64,000 nt of DNA from Colwellia demingiae (GCF_007954275.1 NZ_VOLT01000003.1:62001-126000), one strand, 5' to 3'; positions 9,354 through 18,969 are shown, numbered from the stretch's first letter. Program-made: numbers and translations. The notes: generated from the letters alone by a model not told the origin.

Positions 9354-10760
9354 CTAATTAGTTAAATGGCGAGCATTAAAGGTACGGCCTTTCATTTTAC
9401 CTTTAGATATTTTTTTCAATGCTAAATTTAAAGCCGCTTTAGTAACCGCAACATAGGCCTTGTTATCAAGCACTGAAATTTTGCCAACTTGCGAGCCTTG
9501 CACACCATTATCGCCAGTAAGTGCGCCTAAAATGTCTCCAGCTCTAACTTTTTGCTTTTTACCGCCATCAATTTGAATGGTTGCCATTTTAGCTTGCGGA
9601 CGTTCATTAGCAAGTACTGCTAATGATGGCAACGGCTCAGGTGTAATAACTGCTTCAAGGTAGTCTTCAAGTAAGCCAACTTTATAACTTTCTTTGTCAC
9701 TATACAGTGAATAAGCGATACCTGTGCTGCCTGCTCGACCTGTTCGGCCAATTCTATGTACGTGTACTTCACTATCGCGCGCAATGTGGTAGTTAATAAC
9801 TAAATCTAAGCTATCAATATCCAAGCCTCGTGCAGCAACGTCAGTAGCAACAAGAATTGAAGCACTTTTGTTGGCAAAGCGTAATAATGTTTGATCTCTA
9901 TCGCGTTGTTCTAAATCGCCGTGTAACGCTAATACACTAAAACCATCGAAGTGTAAGGCATCAGCGACTTGTTGGGTTTCTTTTTTGGTATTACAAAAAA
10001 TGGCCGTCGATTCAACTTGCTTATCTAGTAATAATAAACGCAACGCGTCTAGGCGATCGTCATCATTACCCACTTTAAAGAATTTCTGACTGATCGTTGA
10101 TTGGTCTTCACTTGAAGCGATTTTCACCATCACAGGATCGGTCATAATGCTTTCGCTAATGGACTTAATTTGATCAGGGAACGTGGCGCTAAAAAGTAAC
10201 GTTTGACGATCAAGTGGTGTACGTCCAACGATATTATCAAGTGCAGCTTGGAAGCCCATTTCTAGCATGCGATCAGCTTCATCAAGCACTAATAAGTTTA
10301 AGTTATCTAATTGTAAGGTGCCTTTTATAACGTGTTCTTCAAGGCGACCTGGGGTACCAACAATAACATGCGCACCATGCTCTAAAGAACCAATTTGTGG
10401 ACCAAATGGTGTTCCTCCACAAAGCGTCAATATTTTAATATTATGAATACCACGAGCTAGTTTTCTCAACTCTTTTGCAACTTGGTCAGCCAGTTCACGG
10501 GTTGGACAAATCACCATAGATTGAATGCGAAATTTTTTAACTTCTAGTTTGTTAAGTAATGCTAAACCAAAAGCAGCAGTTTTACCTGAGCCCGTTTTAG
10601 CTTCGCCAATAACATCTTTTCCCTTAAGTAATTCAGGTAAAGTTTTAGCTTGAATGGGTGTCATTTTCTCATAGCCAAGCGACGATAAGTTTTTAACTAA
10701 ATCCTGTTTTAAGCTCAACGAAGTAAAAGCTAACGATGAAGTAGTTGTATTAGTACTCAA
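9354..10760 (-). CDS. dbpA: ATP-dependent RNA helicase DbpA
   Basis: DEAD-box helicase which in E. coli is activated by hairpin 92 of 23S rRNA and acts in 50S subunit assembly. Motifs in order: Q motif (MTPIQ), I (AKTGSGKT), Ia (PTRELADQ), Ib (TPGR), II (DEAD), III (SAT), V (ATDVAARGLD), VI (HRIGRTGRAG). The C-terminal about 75 residues form the DbpA RNA-binding domain (KVRAGDILGALTG...IGKI-like GKISVLD), which separates it from RhlE or SrmB. The start is a TTG with AGAGG 8-9 bases upstream; no ATG lies nearby. Confidence 0.93.
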   Translation of the reverse strand: MSTNTTTSSLAFTSLSLKQDLVKNLSSLGYEKMTPIQAKTLPELLKGKDVIGEAKTGSGKTAAFGLALLNKLEVKKFRIQSMVICPTRELADQVAKELRKLARGIHNIKILTLCGGTPFGPQIGSLEHGAHVIVGTPGRLEEHVIKGTLQLDNLNLLVLDEADRMLEMGFQAALDNIVGRTPLDRQTLLFSATFPDQIKSISESIMTDPVMVKIASSEDQSTISQKFFKVGNDDDRLDALRLLLLDKQVESTAIFCNTKKETQQVADALHFDGFSVLALHGDLEQRDRDQTLLRFANKSASILVATDVAARGLDIDSLDLVINYHIARDSEVHVHRIGRTGRAGSTGIAYSLYSDKESYKVGLLEDYLEAVITPEPLPSLAVLANERPQAKMATIQIDGGKKQKVRAGDILGALTGDNGVQGSQVGKISVLDNKAYVAVTKAALNLALKKISKGKMKGRTFNARHLTN

Positions 10761-10907
10761 AATAAACGCCTCTGGATAAAAGCGGCTTAGTCAAAGCTAA
10801 GCCAAAAAATAAGAAAGCTATCAATACAAAGATAAGAAACTTTCATGAGATAGATAATGCGCGCATAATAACAGTAATTTTTGTACAACCCCAGTATATT
10901 CAAACCT

Positions 10908-11333
10908 ATGACGACAGATTCAAATAAGTTATTAGTTGAGCAATGGCAAACTTTACATAACAATCATGAAAATTATGAAAATTATGCGTTAATAATCAAG
11001 CTTATTGCAACGGCTATCACCATGTTTGCTTTTACTTTTTCAGTAGCAACTTTTGTTGCATTACTAATATTAGCAACGCTCTGGTTACAAGAAGGTATAT
11101 GGAAAACCTTTCAGCAAAGAACAGCAAATGCGATAATAGAAATAGAAGACAGATTAGACCTTCATAATGATGAGCAATCAAACGAGTTAATGAAGCCTTA
11201 TTTGCTCTATAAGCAGTGGCAAGCAAATCGCCCTGCTGCAAAGACGCTTATTGCAGAATATGTTAGTAATTCGTTGAAGCCAACGGTGTTATACCCGTAT
11301 TTTCCTTTGATGCTTGTGGTCCTTATTTTTTAG
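10908..11333 (+). CDS. Small integral membrane protein, function unknown
   Basis: About 141 aa from the ATG at 10908; the frame can be extended to a TTG at 10881 but that adds nine residues with no better ribosome site. Two adjacent hydrophobic segments (IKLIATAITMFAFTFSV and FVALLILATLW) form a hairpin in the membrane, followed by an amphipathic acidic stretch (IIEIEDRLDLHNDEQ) and a hydrophobic C-terminal end. I do not recognise the family. It is divergent from dbpA and precedes the DUF2986 mini-gene. Confidence 0.6.
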   Translation: MTTDSNKLLVEQWQTLHNNHENYENYALIIKLIATAITMFAFTFSVATFVALLILATLWLQEGIWKTFQQRTANAIIEIEDRLDLHNDEQSNELMKPYLLYKQWQANRPAAKTLIAEYVSNSLKPTVLYPYFPLMLVVLIF

Positions 11334-11408
11334 TACCCTGCACTGAATAGCAAATATGTAGTACTTAATAGTCAAAATAATTTTTAGTTTAGATGTAGAG
11401 ATAATAAG

Positions 11409-11564
11409 ATGAACAGAAAAAAGAAAATGAACGATATTTTAAAAAAGAAAGTTAAAAAAGCTAATTCAAAGCTACATACAAGTAACAAACCTAAATATGT
11501 ATCAAAAGCAGAAAGAGCTAAACTTGCAGAAGAAGACAATACGCAAGAACTAGAGCAAGAGTAG
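11409..11564 (+). CDS. DUF2986 mini-protein (51 aa)
   Basis: Very short ORF beginning MNRKKKMNDILKKKVKKANS and containing PKYVSKAERAKLAEE. The lysine-rich N-terminal half and YVSKAERAK motif match the small DUF2986 proteins found in Colwellia, Shewanella, Pseudoalteromonas and Vibrio. Its strong basic-then-acidic layout suggests a nucleic-acid or ribosome-associated role, but no function is known to me. It is followed directly by a strong terminator, which supports it as a real end-of-transcript gene. Confidence 0.75.
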   Translation: MNRKKKMNDILKKKVKKANSKLHTSNKPKYVSKAERAKLAEEDNTQELEQE

Positions 11565-11613
11565 CTCCGAAGTTACATGTCATAGTTATCAGGTGTGTTA
11601 CCAGTAAACAAAT

Positions 11614-11643
11614 AAAAAAGGGCACTCAATGAGTGCCCTTTTT
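11614..11643. terminator. Bidirectional Rho-independent terminator
   Basis: A perfect 9-bp GC-rich stem (11620-11628 with 11630-11638) is flanked by an A-run on the left and a T-run on the right. It can end both the DUF2986 transcript (+) and the RND efflux transcript (-). Confidence 0.9.
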
Positions 11644-11665
11644 CTATATTATCAATCACTAAACA

Positions 11666-14600
11666 TTAGGTTACGTCTGATTGTCCTTTTAGCTTTTCTC
11701 GCATACGTTGAATCAAGAGGTAGAAATAAGGCACAAGTAAAGTACCAAATAGTGTTGCTGCAATCATACCAGCTAATACAGTGATACCTAAAGAAACACG
11801 ACTTCCAGCCCCTGCACCCGTTGCAAAAACAAGTGGCAACACACCTAATATAAACGAAAATGCAGTCATCAATACCGCACGAAAACGCATTTTAGCCGCA
11901 TTAAGTGCTGCATTGATTATCGTTTCACCAGCAGCTCTTTGCTCCATAGCAAATTCAACAATCAAAATTGCAGTTTTAGTCGAAAGACCTATTAACAAGA
12001 CCAAACCAACTTGTGCATAAATATTATTAGCCATGCCTACTGTGTACAGCGCCAACATAGCGCCAAACAAGGCCAAAGGTACCGCTGCTATTACCGAGAA
12101 TGGAATAGTCCAACTTTCATATTGTGCCACTAAGAATAAGTAAACAAAGATAATAGCTAAACCAAACAGTATTGGTGCTAAGTTACCCGCTTCTAATTCT
12201 TGTTTCGACTGTCCTGACCACTCATAAATATACCCTTGAGGTAATGTGCTCGCTAACTCCTCCATTACATCAATAGATTGTCCTGAAGAATAACCAGGAG
12301 CGGCATTACCTGTGATACTTGCACTACGATACAAGTTAAAGTGACTAATCGTTGTTGGTCCTAAGATAGGTTTAACGCTTGCTAAGGTAGTTAACGGTAC
12401 CATCTCGTCATCTTTATTTCGGACGAAGTAATATCTTAGATCTGAAGGTTCAGCTCTATACTGACTTTCCGCTTGAATTGTTACCCGATAAGTACGACCA
12501 AACTGACTGAAGTCATTAATATACAAAGAGCCTAACTGAGCTTGTAAAGTAGAAAAAATATCAGACAATGCGACACCTTGTGCTTTCGCCTTATTACGGT
12601 CTACTTCTAAAAAGTACTGCGGTACATTGGCACGATAAGTACTAAAAACACGTGATAATTCAGGTCGTTGATTAGCTTCATAAATAAGTCCATTCATCAC
12701 TTGCGCTAATTCGGCAGGATCTCGTCCTTCACTGTCTTGCAATTTGAAGTCAAAACCTGAACTATTACCTAAGCCAGGAATAGGTGGTGGGTTAAAGACC
12801 ATAATTTGAGCATCAGGCATTGTCCACAACTGCCCCATTAGACGAGGAATAATTTGCTTTAATCCAAGTTCAGGCGTGGTACGTTCCTCCCAATCTTTAA
12901 GGAGAATAATGGCAAGACCATTATTCGAACCAGCACCACCAAGTAATGAGAAGCCTGAGACGGTAATAATGTCATCTACGGCAGCATCATTTAAAATAGT
13001 TGGTGTTATTTTGTCCAAAACAGCTTGAGTACGATTACTTGAAGCGGCATCTGGTAACTGAATATCAACAAAGAGATAACCTTGATCTTCCGCCGGTAAA
13101 AATGCCGTTGGAACAGCAGTAGTTAACCAACCTGCGGCAATAAAGATTAAGCCAACAAAAAGCCCCACTCTGGTTAGTCGCTTAAGCATAAAGCCAACGG
13201 TATTAGTATAACCACCAGTCGCCTTAGTAATAAGGCGCTCAAATGGGAGTAACCAAGTAATTGGTTTCATTTTTTCTGCACTTAAAAGCACAGTACACAA
13301 CGCAGGACTTAACGTTAAGGCATTTAATGAAGAAATCAGTACTGCAAAAGAAATAGTTACAGAGAATTGTTTGTACAATTCACCTGTTATGCCCGGCATA
13401 AAAGCAACGGGAACAAATACCGCAAGTAATACCAAGGTGGTGGCAATGATAGGACCAGAAACTTGCTCCATTGCTTTGGTTACCGCTTCTTTAATAGGGA
13501 GTTGTTCTTCTTTTAATATGCGTTCAACATTTTCAATAACGATAATGGCGTCATCAACAACAATACCAATGGCGAGTACCAAACCAAATAAGGTAACAGT
13601 GTTAATGGAATATCCCATCAAAATCATAAAAGCAAAGGTACCAATAAGTGATACTGGAATCGCTAAGGTTGGAATAATGGTCGCACGCCAATTTTGTAGA
13701 AATAAGAAGACAACCAATATTACTAAGACAATTGCTTGAAATAAAGTAACTACAACTTCTTCAATTGAGCGGTCGATAAATTTAGTAGTGTCGTATGGGA
13801 TAACATACTGTAAACCATCTGGAAAACGTTGAGAGAGTTTTACCATTTCAGCTTTTACTAAAGAAGCAACTTCTGTGGCATTAGCATCCGGTAATTGATA
13901 AATAACAAGGAAGGCTGTTTCTTTACCATTTAATCTTGCTTGTGTTGAATAGTCTTCAGCGCCTAGTTCTAAACGAGCGATATCACTTAAACGAATAAAA
14001 TTACCATTACGCTGAGCTCGAATTATTGTTTGACCAAATTCTTCAGGTGTTTGCAAACGACCTTTTGCTTGAATAGAGTACTCAAACTGCTGATTTGGTA
14101 ATGTTGGGCTAGCACCTAATTTACCAGCAGCAACAATCATGTTCTGCTCTTGTAATGCCTGTTGCACTTCAGTAACGGTAATACTAAGCGATGACATGCG
14201 TTCTGGATTTAACCATGCACGCATGCTATAGGTCATTTCACCCATCACTTCTGCTGAGGCAACACCCTTGATACGCCCTAGAGGCTCGGTCAAGTAGTTT
14301 GTCGCATAATTACTTAAGAAGAGCTGATTGATACTTTCCTGTTCAGAGAATAAGTTAATGCCTAACAACATAGAGCTGGATTTTTTCTTAACATCAACCC
14401 CTTGACGCGTTACTTCTGATGGTAATGAACTCGTGGCCAGTGCGACCCTATTTTGTACATTTACTTGTGCAATATCACCATCGGTGCCAACTTTAAAAAA
14501 TACAGTTATAACAGCGCTACCGTTATTTGAAGCAGAAGATTCAATATACATCATATCTTCAACACCATTGATCTGTTCTTCAATGGGCCTGATAACTGAT

Positions 14601-14779
14601 TCTTCTACTATTTGAGCGCTTGCTCCTGGATAGACAGCTGAAATCTGGACCTGAGGTGGCGTAATTTCAGGGTACATATTTACGGGTAGTACGCTCATGG
14701 CAATTAAACCAGCAAGCGTAATAACGATAGATATTACAAACGCAAATTTAGGGCGATTGATAAATGTTTTACTGATCAT
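11666..14779 (-). CDS. RND multidrug efflux permease (HAE1 family, AcrB/MexB type)
   Basis: Inner-membrane proton-driven drug exporter of 1037 aa, the normal length. The N-terminus ISKTFINRPKFAFVISIVIT is the first membrane segment; the NPERM porter segment, the proton-relay pair in GIVVDDAIIVIENVERIL (membrane segment 4) and the C-terminal half with 6 further segments are all present. The adaptor gene ends 14 bp upstream, so the two form an operon. No TolC-like outer-membrane gene and no TetR/LysR regulator is adjacent, so a shared TolC encoded elsewhere is likely. Drug specificity cannot be read from sequence. Confidence 0.95.
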   Translation of the reverse strand: MISKTFINRPKFAFVISIVITLAGLIAMSVLPVNMYPEITPPQVQISAVYPGASAQIVEESVIRPIEEQINGVEDMMYIESSASNNGSAVITVFFKVGTDGDIAQVNVQNRVALATSSLPSEVTRQGVDVKKKSSSMLLGINLFSEQESINQLFLSNYATNYLTEPLGRIKGVASAEVMGEMTYSMRAWLNPERMSSLSITVTEVQQALQEQNMIVAAGKLGASPTLPNQQFEYSIQAKGRLQTPEEFGQTIIRAQRNGNFIRLSDIARLELGAEDYSTQARLNGKETAFLVIYQLPDANATEVASLVKAEMVKLSQRFPDGLQYVIPYDTTKFIDRSIEEVVVTLFQAIVLVILVVFLFLQNWRATIIPTLAIPVSLIGTFAFMILMGYSINTVTLFGLVLAIGIVVDDAIIVIENVERILKEEQLPIKEAVTKAMEQVSGPIIATTLVLLAVFVPVAFMPGITGELYKQFSVTISFAVLISSLNALTLSPALCTVLLSAEKMKPITWLLPFERLITKATGGYTNTVGFMLKRLTRVGLFVGLIFIAAGWLTTAVPTAFLPAEDQGYLFVDIQLPDAASSNRTQAVLDKITPTILNDAAVDDIITVSGFSLLGGAGSNNGLAIILLKDWEERTTPELGLKQIIPRLMGQLWTMPDAQIMVFNPPPIPGLGNSSGFDFKLQDSEGRDPAELAQVMNGLIYEANQRPELSRVFSTYRANVPQYFLEVDRNKAKAQGVALSDIFSTLQAQLGSLYINDFSQFGRTYRVTIQAESQYRAEPSDLRYYFVRNKDDEMVPLTTLASVKPILGPTTISHFNLYRSASITGNAAPGYSSGQSIDVMEELASTLPQGYIYEWSGQSKQELEAGNLAPILFGLAIIFVYLFLVAQYESWTIPFSVIAAVPLALFGAMLALYTVGMANNIYAQVGLVLLIGLSTKTAILIVEFAMEQRAAGETIINAALNAAKMRFRAVLMTAFSFILGVLPLVFATGAGAGSRVSLGITVLAGMIAATLFGTLLVPYFYLLIQRMREKLKGQSDVT

Positions 14780-14793
14780 AAAATCGTCCTTGA

Positions 14794-16044
14794 TTACTTA
14801 CCAGTTGTAGCACTGGGGTTAATTGTTGGTTCGTTCACTTTCGAAGAATCCACTGATTTATCATCAAGATCAGATATTGTACCGACAAGTGGGTCAACAT
14901 GCTTCTCAACGCCTCTGACTTCAACACCAGAACGAACTTTTTGTAATCCTTCAATAATCACTTTCTCACCAATAGCAACACCCTTTTCAGCCACCCACAT
15001 TGCATTGATTCTTCGGCCTAGCACGACGTGACGTTGTTTCACTTTATTATTTTCGTCAACGATTAAGACAAACTTACCTTGTTGGCCTTCTTGCACTGCC
15101 GCTTGAGGAATTAATGCCATTTCTTCTTTCTTCTGGCTTTCAAGAATTAAGGTAACAAATAAGCCTGGTATAATAATATTATGAGGATTAGGAAAAACAG
15201 TTCTCAGCTCGACGGTACCCATGCCTTCAGAAATTTTAGTATCAGCAAAGTCTAACTTTCCGCTTTCTGGATATTCTGAATTGTTAGGTAAACGCAATGA
15301 AATATCAAACTCCCCGCCCTCTTTAGTCTTAGAGCCCTGATGCTCTTGTTGGTAGGAGACATAGGTGCTTTCTTCCACTTGAAAACTAACAAAGATTGGG
15401 TCACTAATGATAAGCGTTGCCAAAGCATTACTCGTTGGGCTAACAATGTTTCCCACATTGAAATTTACTTTACCAATAAGGCCACTAAACGGTGCAGTGA
15501 TAGTGGTATAGCTTAAATCAAGTTCAGCTTGCTCAAGTGCAGCTTGTGCCGATTTAACTGCAGATTTAGCTTGTGACTCCTCAGTCGTTAATCTGTCAAA
15601 GTCTGATTGAGAAATGTAACCATCATTAATAAGATCATTAGCTCGTTTTAAGTTACGCTTCGCGTTTTCTTCACCCGATTCTTTAGAACTTAAGTCAGCT
15701 TTAGCTGATGACAAGGCAGCTTGATAAGCCGCGGGGTCTATTCTTAATAATACTTGACCTTTTTCAACAAAACTCCCTTCACGAAAACGGCGTTCAAGTA
15801 ACTCTCCTTCAACACGAGCCCGTAAATCAGCTTCTTTTGAAGCTTCGGTGCGCGCGACAAATTCACGATATCCTCCAATGGATTGTGACTTGATTGAGTA
15901 GACTGAAACTGCAGGGGCTGGGGGTTTAACCTTAACATCTTCCTTACTACAAGCCGTAAGTGTTAGAGATAAGAGTCCAAAAAATATAAGCTTACTCGTT
16001 GTTAGGTTAGATCGGGTAGTGTTTTTAAAAAAGCGCTTGAGCAT
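14794..16044 (-). CDS. RND efflux periplasmic adaptor (membrane fusion) lipoprotein
   Basis: Adaptor linking the permease to an outer-membrane channel. I chose the ATG at 16044, giving about 416 aa, because AAGGA lies 8 bases upstream and the product then starts MLKRFFKNT with a lipobox LTAC about 30 residues in. The upstream ATG at 16113 would add 23 residues that break the signal peptide. Order: lipoyl-like half (LRARVEGELLERRF...GSFVEKGQVLLRIDP), alpha-hairpin, second lipoyl half (TITAPFSGLIGKVNFNVGNIV), beta-barrel, membrane-proximal domain. It resembles AcrA/MexE-type adaptors. Confidence 0.93.
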   Translation of the reverse strand: MLKRFFKNTTRSNLTTSKLIFFGLLSLTLTACSKEDVKVKPPAPAVSVYSIKSQSIGGYREFVARTEASKEADLRARVEGELLERRFREGSFVEKGQVLLRIDPAAYQAALSSAKADLSSKESGEENAKRNLKRANDLINDGYISQSDFDRLTTEESQAKSAVKSAQAALEQAELDLSYTTITAPFSGLIGKVNFNVGNIVSPTSNALATLIISDPIFVSFQVEESTYVSYQQEHQGSKTKEGGEFDISLRLPNNSEYPESGKLDFADTKISEGMGTVELRTVFPNPHNIIIPGLFVTLILESQKKEEMALIPQAAVQEGQQGKFVLIVDENNKVKQRHVVLGRRINAMWVAEKGVAIGEKVIIEGLQKVRSGVEVRGVEKHVDPLVGTISDLDDKSVDSSKVNEPTINPSATTGK

Positions 16045-16161
16045 CAAATTATTCCTTTTAAGGTTAATGCTTTTATTATGAATTATGTTGATTATTACAC
16101 AGGGTGTATTCAATACAGTAATTATTTGTACTAATTAAAGAATAGTATAAATTATTAGCAA

Positions 16162-16196
16162 AAAAAAAGCTGTGAACTAAGTTCAACAGCTTTTTT
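16162..16196 (-). terminator. Rho-independent terminator of hpf
   Basis: The stem AAGCTGTGAACT pairs with AGTTCAACAGCTT with one bulged base, and on the - strand it is followed by a run of about nine T. It lies 20 bp past the hpf stop codon. Confidence 0.8.
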
Positions 16197-16216
16197 ATTA
16201 TGTACACTTTTTAACT

Positions 16217-16573
16217 TTAAGCTAAGTTCATTTCTTGAACTTTCTCATGAGCAATTTCAGGTGTAGTAGGATCTGGTTTTTCATGTAAGTTGGCTTTTAG
16301 TTGACCCTTTCTATGCTTAAGGGCTGCATCTAATTTTTTTGCTGCACTAGCAATTGCAGGATACATGACTTCATTAGTCCCTGTAGCGGAAATACGGCCA
16401 CCTTCATAAGTTGTGGTTAACTCAACTTGATGTTTATGGTGTTCTTTAGAGATAATTACATCTAAGGCAATTAGTGTTGGAAAATGGTTGGCTATTTTAG
16501 AGAATTTTTCTTCGATATGCTCTTTGATTGAATCATTAACTTCTACGTGATGACCAGAAAGATTTATTTTCAT
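16217..16573 (-). CDS. hpf: Ribosome hibernation promoting factor (short HPF/YfiA family)
   Basis: Binds the 30S decoding region in slow growth, blocking translation and favouring 70S inactivation or 100S dimers. The 118 aa hold the single beta-alpha-beta-beta-beta-alpha domain: MKINLSGHHVEV, EEKFSKIANHF, and the basic helix near residues 77-95 (KKLDAALKHRKGQLKANLHE), here longer than in E. coli HPF (95 aa) by a polar tail of about 20 residues. The KHRKGQLK end resembles HPF more than RaiA, whose acidic tail prevents dimer formation; the tail here is mixed, so HPF versus RaiA is not certain. Confidence 0.85.
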   Translation of the reverse strand: MKINLSGHHVEVNDSIKEHIEEKFSKIANHFPTLIALDVIISKEHHKHQVELTTTYEGGRISATGTNEVMYPAIASAAKKLDAALKHRKGQLKANLHEKPDPTTPEIAHEKVQEMNLA

Positions 16574-16981
16574 AGGTATTCCTTTTTTACTATTACTTAA
16601 AGACTAATTAACCTAAATGACATTTTATCTAAATAACAACGTGTCACTTAACAATAGACCTGAGGGCAAGTTTTGCTAAAACAAGTCAGTGTGTTAAATA
16701 TTTATAAAATACCAACAACAACCCGTTAAGAAGCACCACAAATCGCCTAGCATTAAAAATAGCGTAAAAGCCGATAAAATACTATTGATCTAAAGTAAAG
16801 AAATGAAGAAAATTATCACTAATTGTTAACTAAGGGGGCTGGATATCTTTAGGGTCGAAATTTATTCAATGTAAATTGATTGAAGTGAATACAAAGGATA
16901 GCGTTTGTTTTAAATATCAACAACCCTAACCTTTTGGTTTTTATATAAGAATAAAACGATTACCAAGGAAAAGCTAACTCG
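16574..16981. other. Intergenic region between hpf and pgpA, nothing recognised
   Basis: About 400 bp of AT-rich sequence that should hold the hpf promoter on the 16.6-kb side and the 3' end of the ribH-pgpA transcript on the other. I see no ORF with a start signal, no strong hairpin with a T-run and no RNA gene. Confidence 0.4.
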
Positions 16982-17455
16982 TTAAAAGATAATATGCATA
17001 ATACCCAGTGAAAATAATCCAGCAAGCACGTCATCAAACATAATACCAAAGCCGCCAGTTAATTTTTTATCTGCAACAGATATTGGCCAGGGCTTAGCAA
17101 TATCAAAAATTCGAAATAAGATAAAACCGACTAGAACACTCTGCCAACTTACCGGTATCATAAACATAGTTATAAAAAAACCAGCAAATTCATCCCAGAC
17201 AATAGCACCATGGTCATGAACGCCAACATCACTTGCCGCTTTACCACAAATATAAATACCTGCAATACATACAACAAATACAAGTAACCCATAGAATAAT
17301 GGAGATAAGCCGCTCATTAGTAAAAATAATGGCACCGCAGCAAGTGTACCAAAAGTACCAGGTGCTTTTGGTGCTAGTCCACTACCAAAACCTAATGCTA
17401 AAAATTGAATTGGATTAGCGAGATTAAAGTTAACTTTTGTATTTTTACCCGACAT
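16982..17455 (-). CDS. pgpA: Phosphatidylglycerophosphatase A
   Basis: Inner-membrane phosphatase that removes phosphate from phosphatidylglycerophosphate to give phosphatidylglycerol. The 157 aa match the family. Conserved are the LALGFGSGLAPKAPGTFGTL opening, the DDHGAIVWDE-like segment (HDHGAIVWDEFAGFF) and the end GFGIMFDDVLAG, which carry the acidic metal ligands. It is last in the ribH-nusB-thiL-pgpA run, 51 bp after thiL; a triplicated heptamer fills that gap. Confidence 0.95.
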   Translation of the reverse strand: MSGKNTKVNFNLANPIQFLALGFGSGLAPKAPGTFGTLAAVPLFLLMSGLSPLFYGLLVFVVCIAGIYICGKAASDVGVHDHGAIVWDEFAGFFITMFMIPVSWQSVLVGFILFRIFDIAKPWPISVADKKLTGGFGIMFDDVLAGLFSLGIMHIIF

Positions 17456-17470
17456 ATAGTAATTGCTTAT

Positions 17471-17491
17471 TGATTAATGATTAATGATTAA
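17471..17491. repeat. Three tandem TGATTAA heptamers between thiL and pgpA
   Basis: Positions 17471-17491 are three exact copies of TGATTAA in the 51-bp gap between thiL and pgpA. A closely related heptamer (TTGATTA) is repeated five times at 43916-43950. Confidence 0.8.
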
Positions 17492-17506
17492 TATATTACA
17501 AAGAAG

Positions 17507-18469
17507 CTATTCGGAAAAATGCTCGAAACCTGCAGTATTAATTGGAATAGGCTTATTATTCAATGTGGTCGAAATAGTTTGAGATGCATTTAGTTGACCA
17601 ATACATGTCACAGGTGTACCAGCATGAGACATGGCAGTTTCCATACCCACTTTGTTATCCTCAGACACTGTAAATAATAGCTCATAGTCATCACCACCAG
17701 ATAATGCCAAGGTAATTGCATCATCCGTAAGTAAACTATCACGCATAATAGTAGAAAGAGGTAAAGCATCAAGAACAATATTCGCGCCAACATTAGATGC
17801 TTGACATAGATGCCCCAAATCGGCAATTAATCCATCAGAAAGATCAATGGCAGAAGAAGCATATTCACGAAGTGTTTGTCCCGCTAATACACGCGGTTTC
17901 GGGTAATCAAGCTTATTTTTTATAATATCAATAAACTGTGGTTCAATATCTACTTTACCCGTTATTTGCTGTAAGGCTAACGCTGCATCACCGAGTTCGC
18001 CAGTTACATAAATCCAATCACCCGATTTAGCTCCAGAACGAGATAAATAACTACCTTCCGGTGTAAGACCTTGGGCAGTAATAGTTATACTTAACGGGCC
18101 TTGCGTAGTATCCCCTCCGATGAGCTCTACGTTATAAAACTCACATAGTTCAAAGACACCTTCACAGAACTCAATTAACCAAGCTTCATCTATGTTAGGT
18201 AACGTTATTGCTAAAGATAACCAACTTGGCTTAGCGCCCATTGCAGCAATATCAGATAAATTAACTGCAACGGCTTTATGACCTATAGCTCTTGGGCTAG
18301 TATCAAATGGAAAGTGGACTCCAGCAACTAATGTATCTGTTGTTACCACTATATTTTGACTCTCAATAGGTGATAACACAGCACAATCGTCCCCAATACC
18401 AAGCACAACATCTTTCCGTTTAACGGCTTGTTTGGTGAAGAAATGCTTTATTAACTCGAACTCTTTCAT
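17507..18469 (-). CDS. thiL: Thiamine-monophosphate kinase
   Basis: Phosphorylates thiamine monophosphate to thiamine pyrophosphate, the last step of the pathway. The 320 aa match E. coli ThiL (325). Signature parts are the opening EFELIKHFF, the ATP/Mg motif GIGDDCAVL near residue 24, VTTDTLVAGVHF, the GGDTTQG loop and SGGDDYELLFT near the C-terminus. It lies 38 bp after nusB in the same direction. Confidence 0.96.
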   Translation of the reverse strand: MKEFELIKHFFTKQAVKRKDVVLGIGDDCAVLSPIESQNIVVTTDTLVAGVHFPFDTSPRAIGHKAVAVNLSDIAAMGAKPSWLSLAITLPNIDEAWLIEFCEGVFELCEFYNVELIGGDTTQGPLSITITAQGLTPEGSYLSRSGAKSGDWIYVTGELGDAALALQQITGKVDIEPQFIDIIKNKLDYPKPRVLAGQTLREYASSAIDLSDGLIADLGHLCQASNVGANIVLDALPLSTIMRDSLLTDDAITLALSGGDDYELLFTVSEDNKVGMETAMSHAGTPVTCIGQLNASQTISTTLNNKPIPINTAGFEHFSE

Positions 18470-18507
18470 GCTAAGCCTTTAGTTACTAATATTGTGATAC
18501 TAGTAAA

Positions 18508-18924
18508 TTACTCTTGAGGGCGAATTAATTTAACGGTTTTATCTAAAACACCGTTAACAAACTTATGACTATCATCCGCTGCAAATGATTTAGCTAACTC
18601 TATAGCTTCATTAATTACTACGCGATAAGGTACATCAGTACAGTCTTTTAATTCAAAAACTGCCACGCGTAAGATAGCCTTTTCCACTTGGTCAATATCA
18701 TCTAGAGGACGGTCTACATAAGGAATGATAGCCTCATCTATTGAACCAACATTGGTGGTTACACCACGTAATAATAATTGAAAGTATTCAATATCAAAAC
18801 GACGTTTACTGTTGTCTGCGATAAAGTTAACTTCAATATCATTTACAGGGTTCTTACTAACTTGCCATGAATATACAGCTTGTACAGCTAACTCACGGGC
18901 TTTTCTTCTAGGAGAAGGTTTCAC
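18508..18924 (-). CDS. nusB: Transcription antitermination factor NusB
   Basis: All-helical RNA-binding protein which, with NusE (S10), binds boxA and supports antitermination on rRNA operons. The 138 aa match E. coli NusB (139). Typical segments are RRKARELAVQAVYSWQ at the N-terminus, VEKAILRVAVFELK in the middle and the end HKFVNGVLDKTVKLIR. It follows ribH by 45 bp, the usual ribH-nusB pairing. Confidence 0.96.
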   Translation of the reverse strand: MKPSPRRKARELAVQAVYSWQVSKNPVNDIEVNFIADNSKRRFDIEYFQLLLRGVTTNVGSIDEAIIPYVDRPLDDIDQVEKAILRVAVFELKDCTDVPYRVVINEAIELAKSFAADDSHKFVNGVLDKTVKLIRPQE

Positions 18925-18969
18925 AATATATTTCCACTTTTCTTAAGTTTAGGAATAAAGTTCAGAAAA

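Noticed and set aside
13371-13739. 122-aa ORF opposite the RND permease
   Set aside because: Shadow of a well-supported gene; no start signal.
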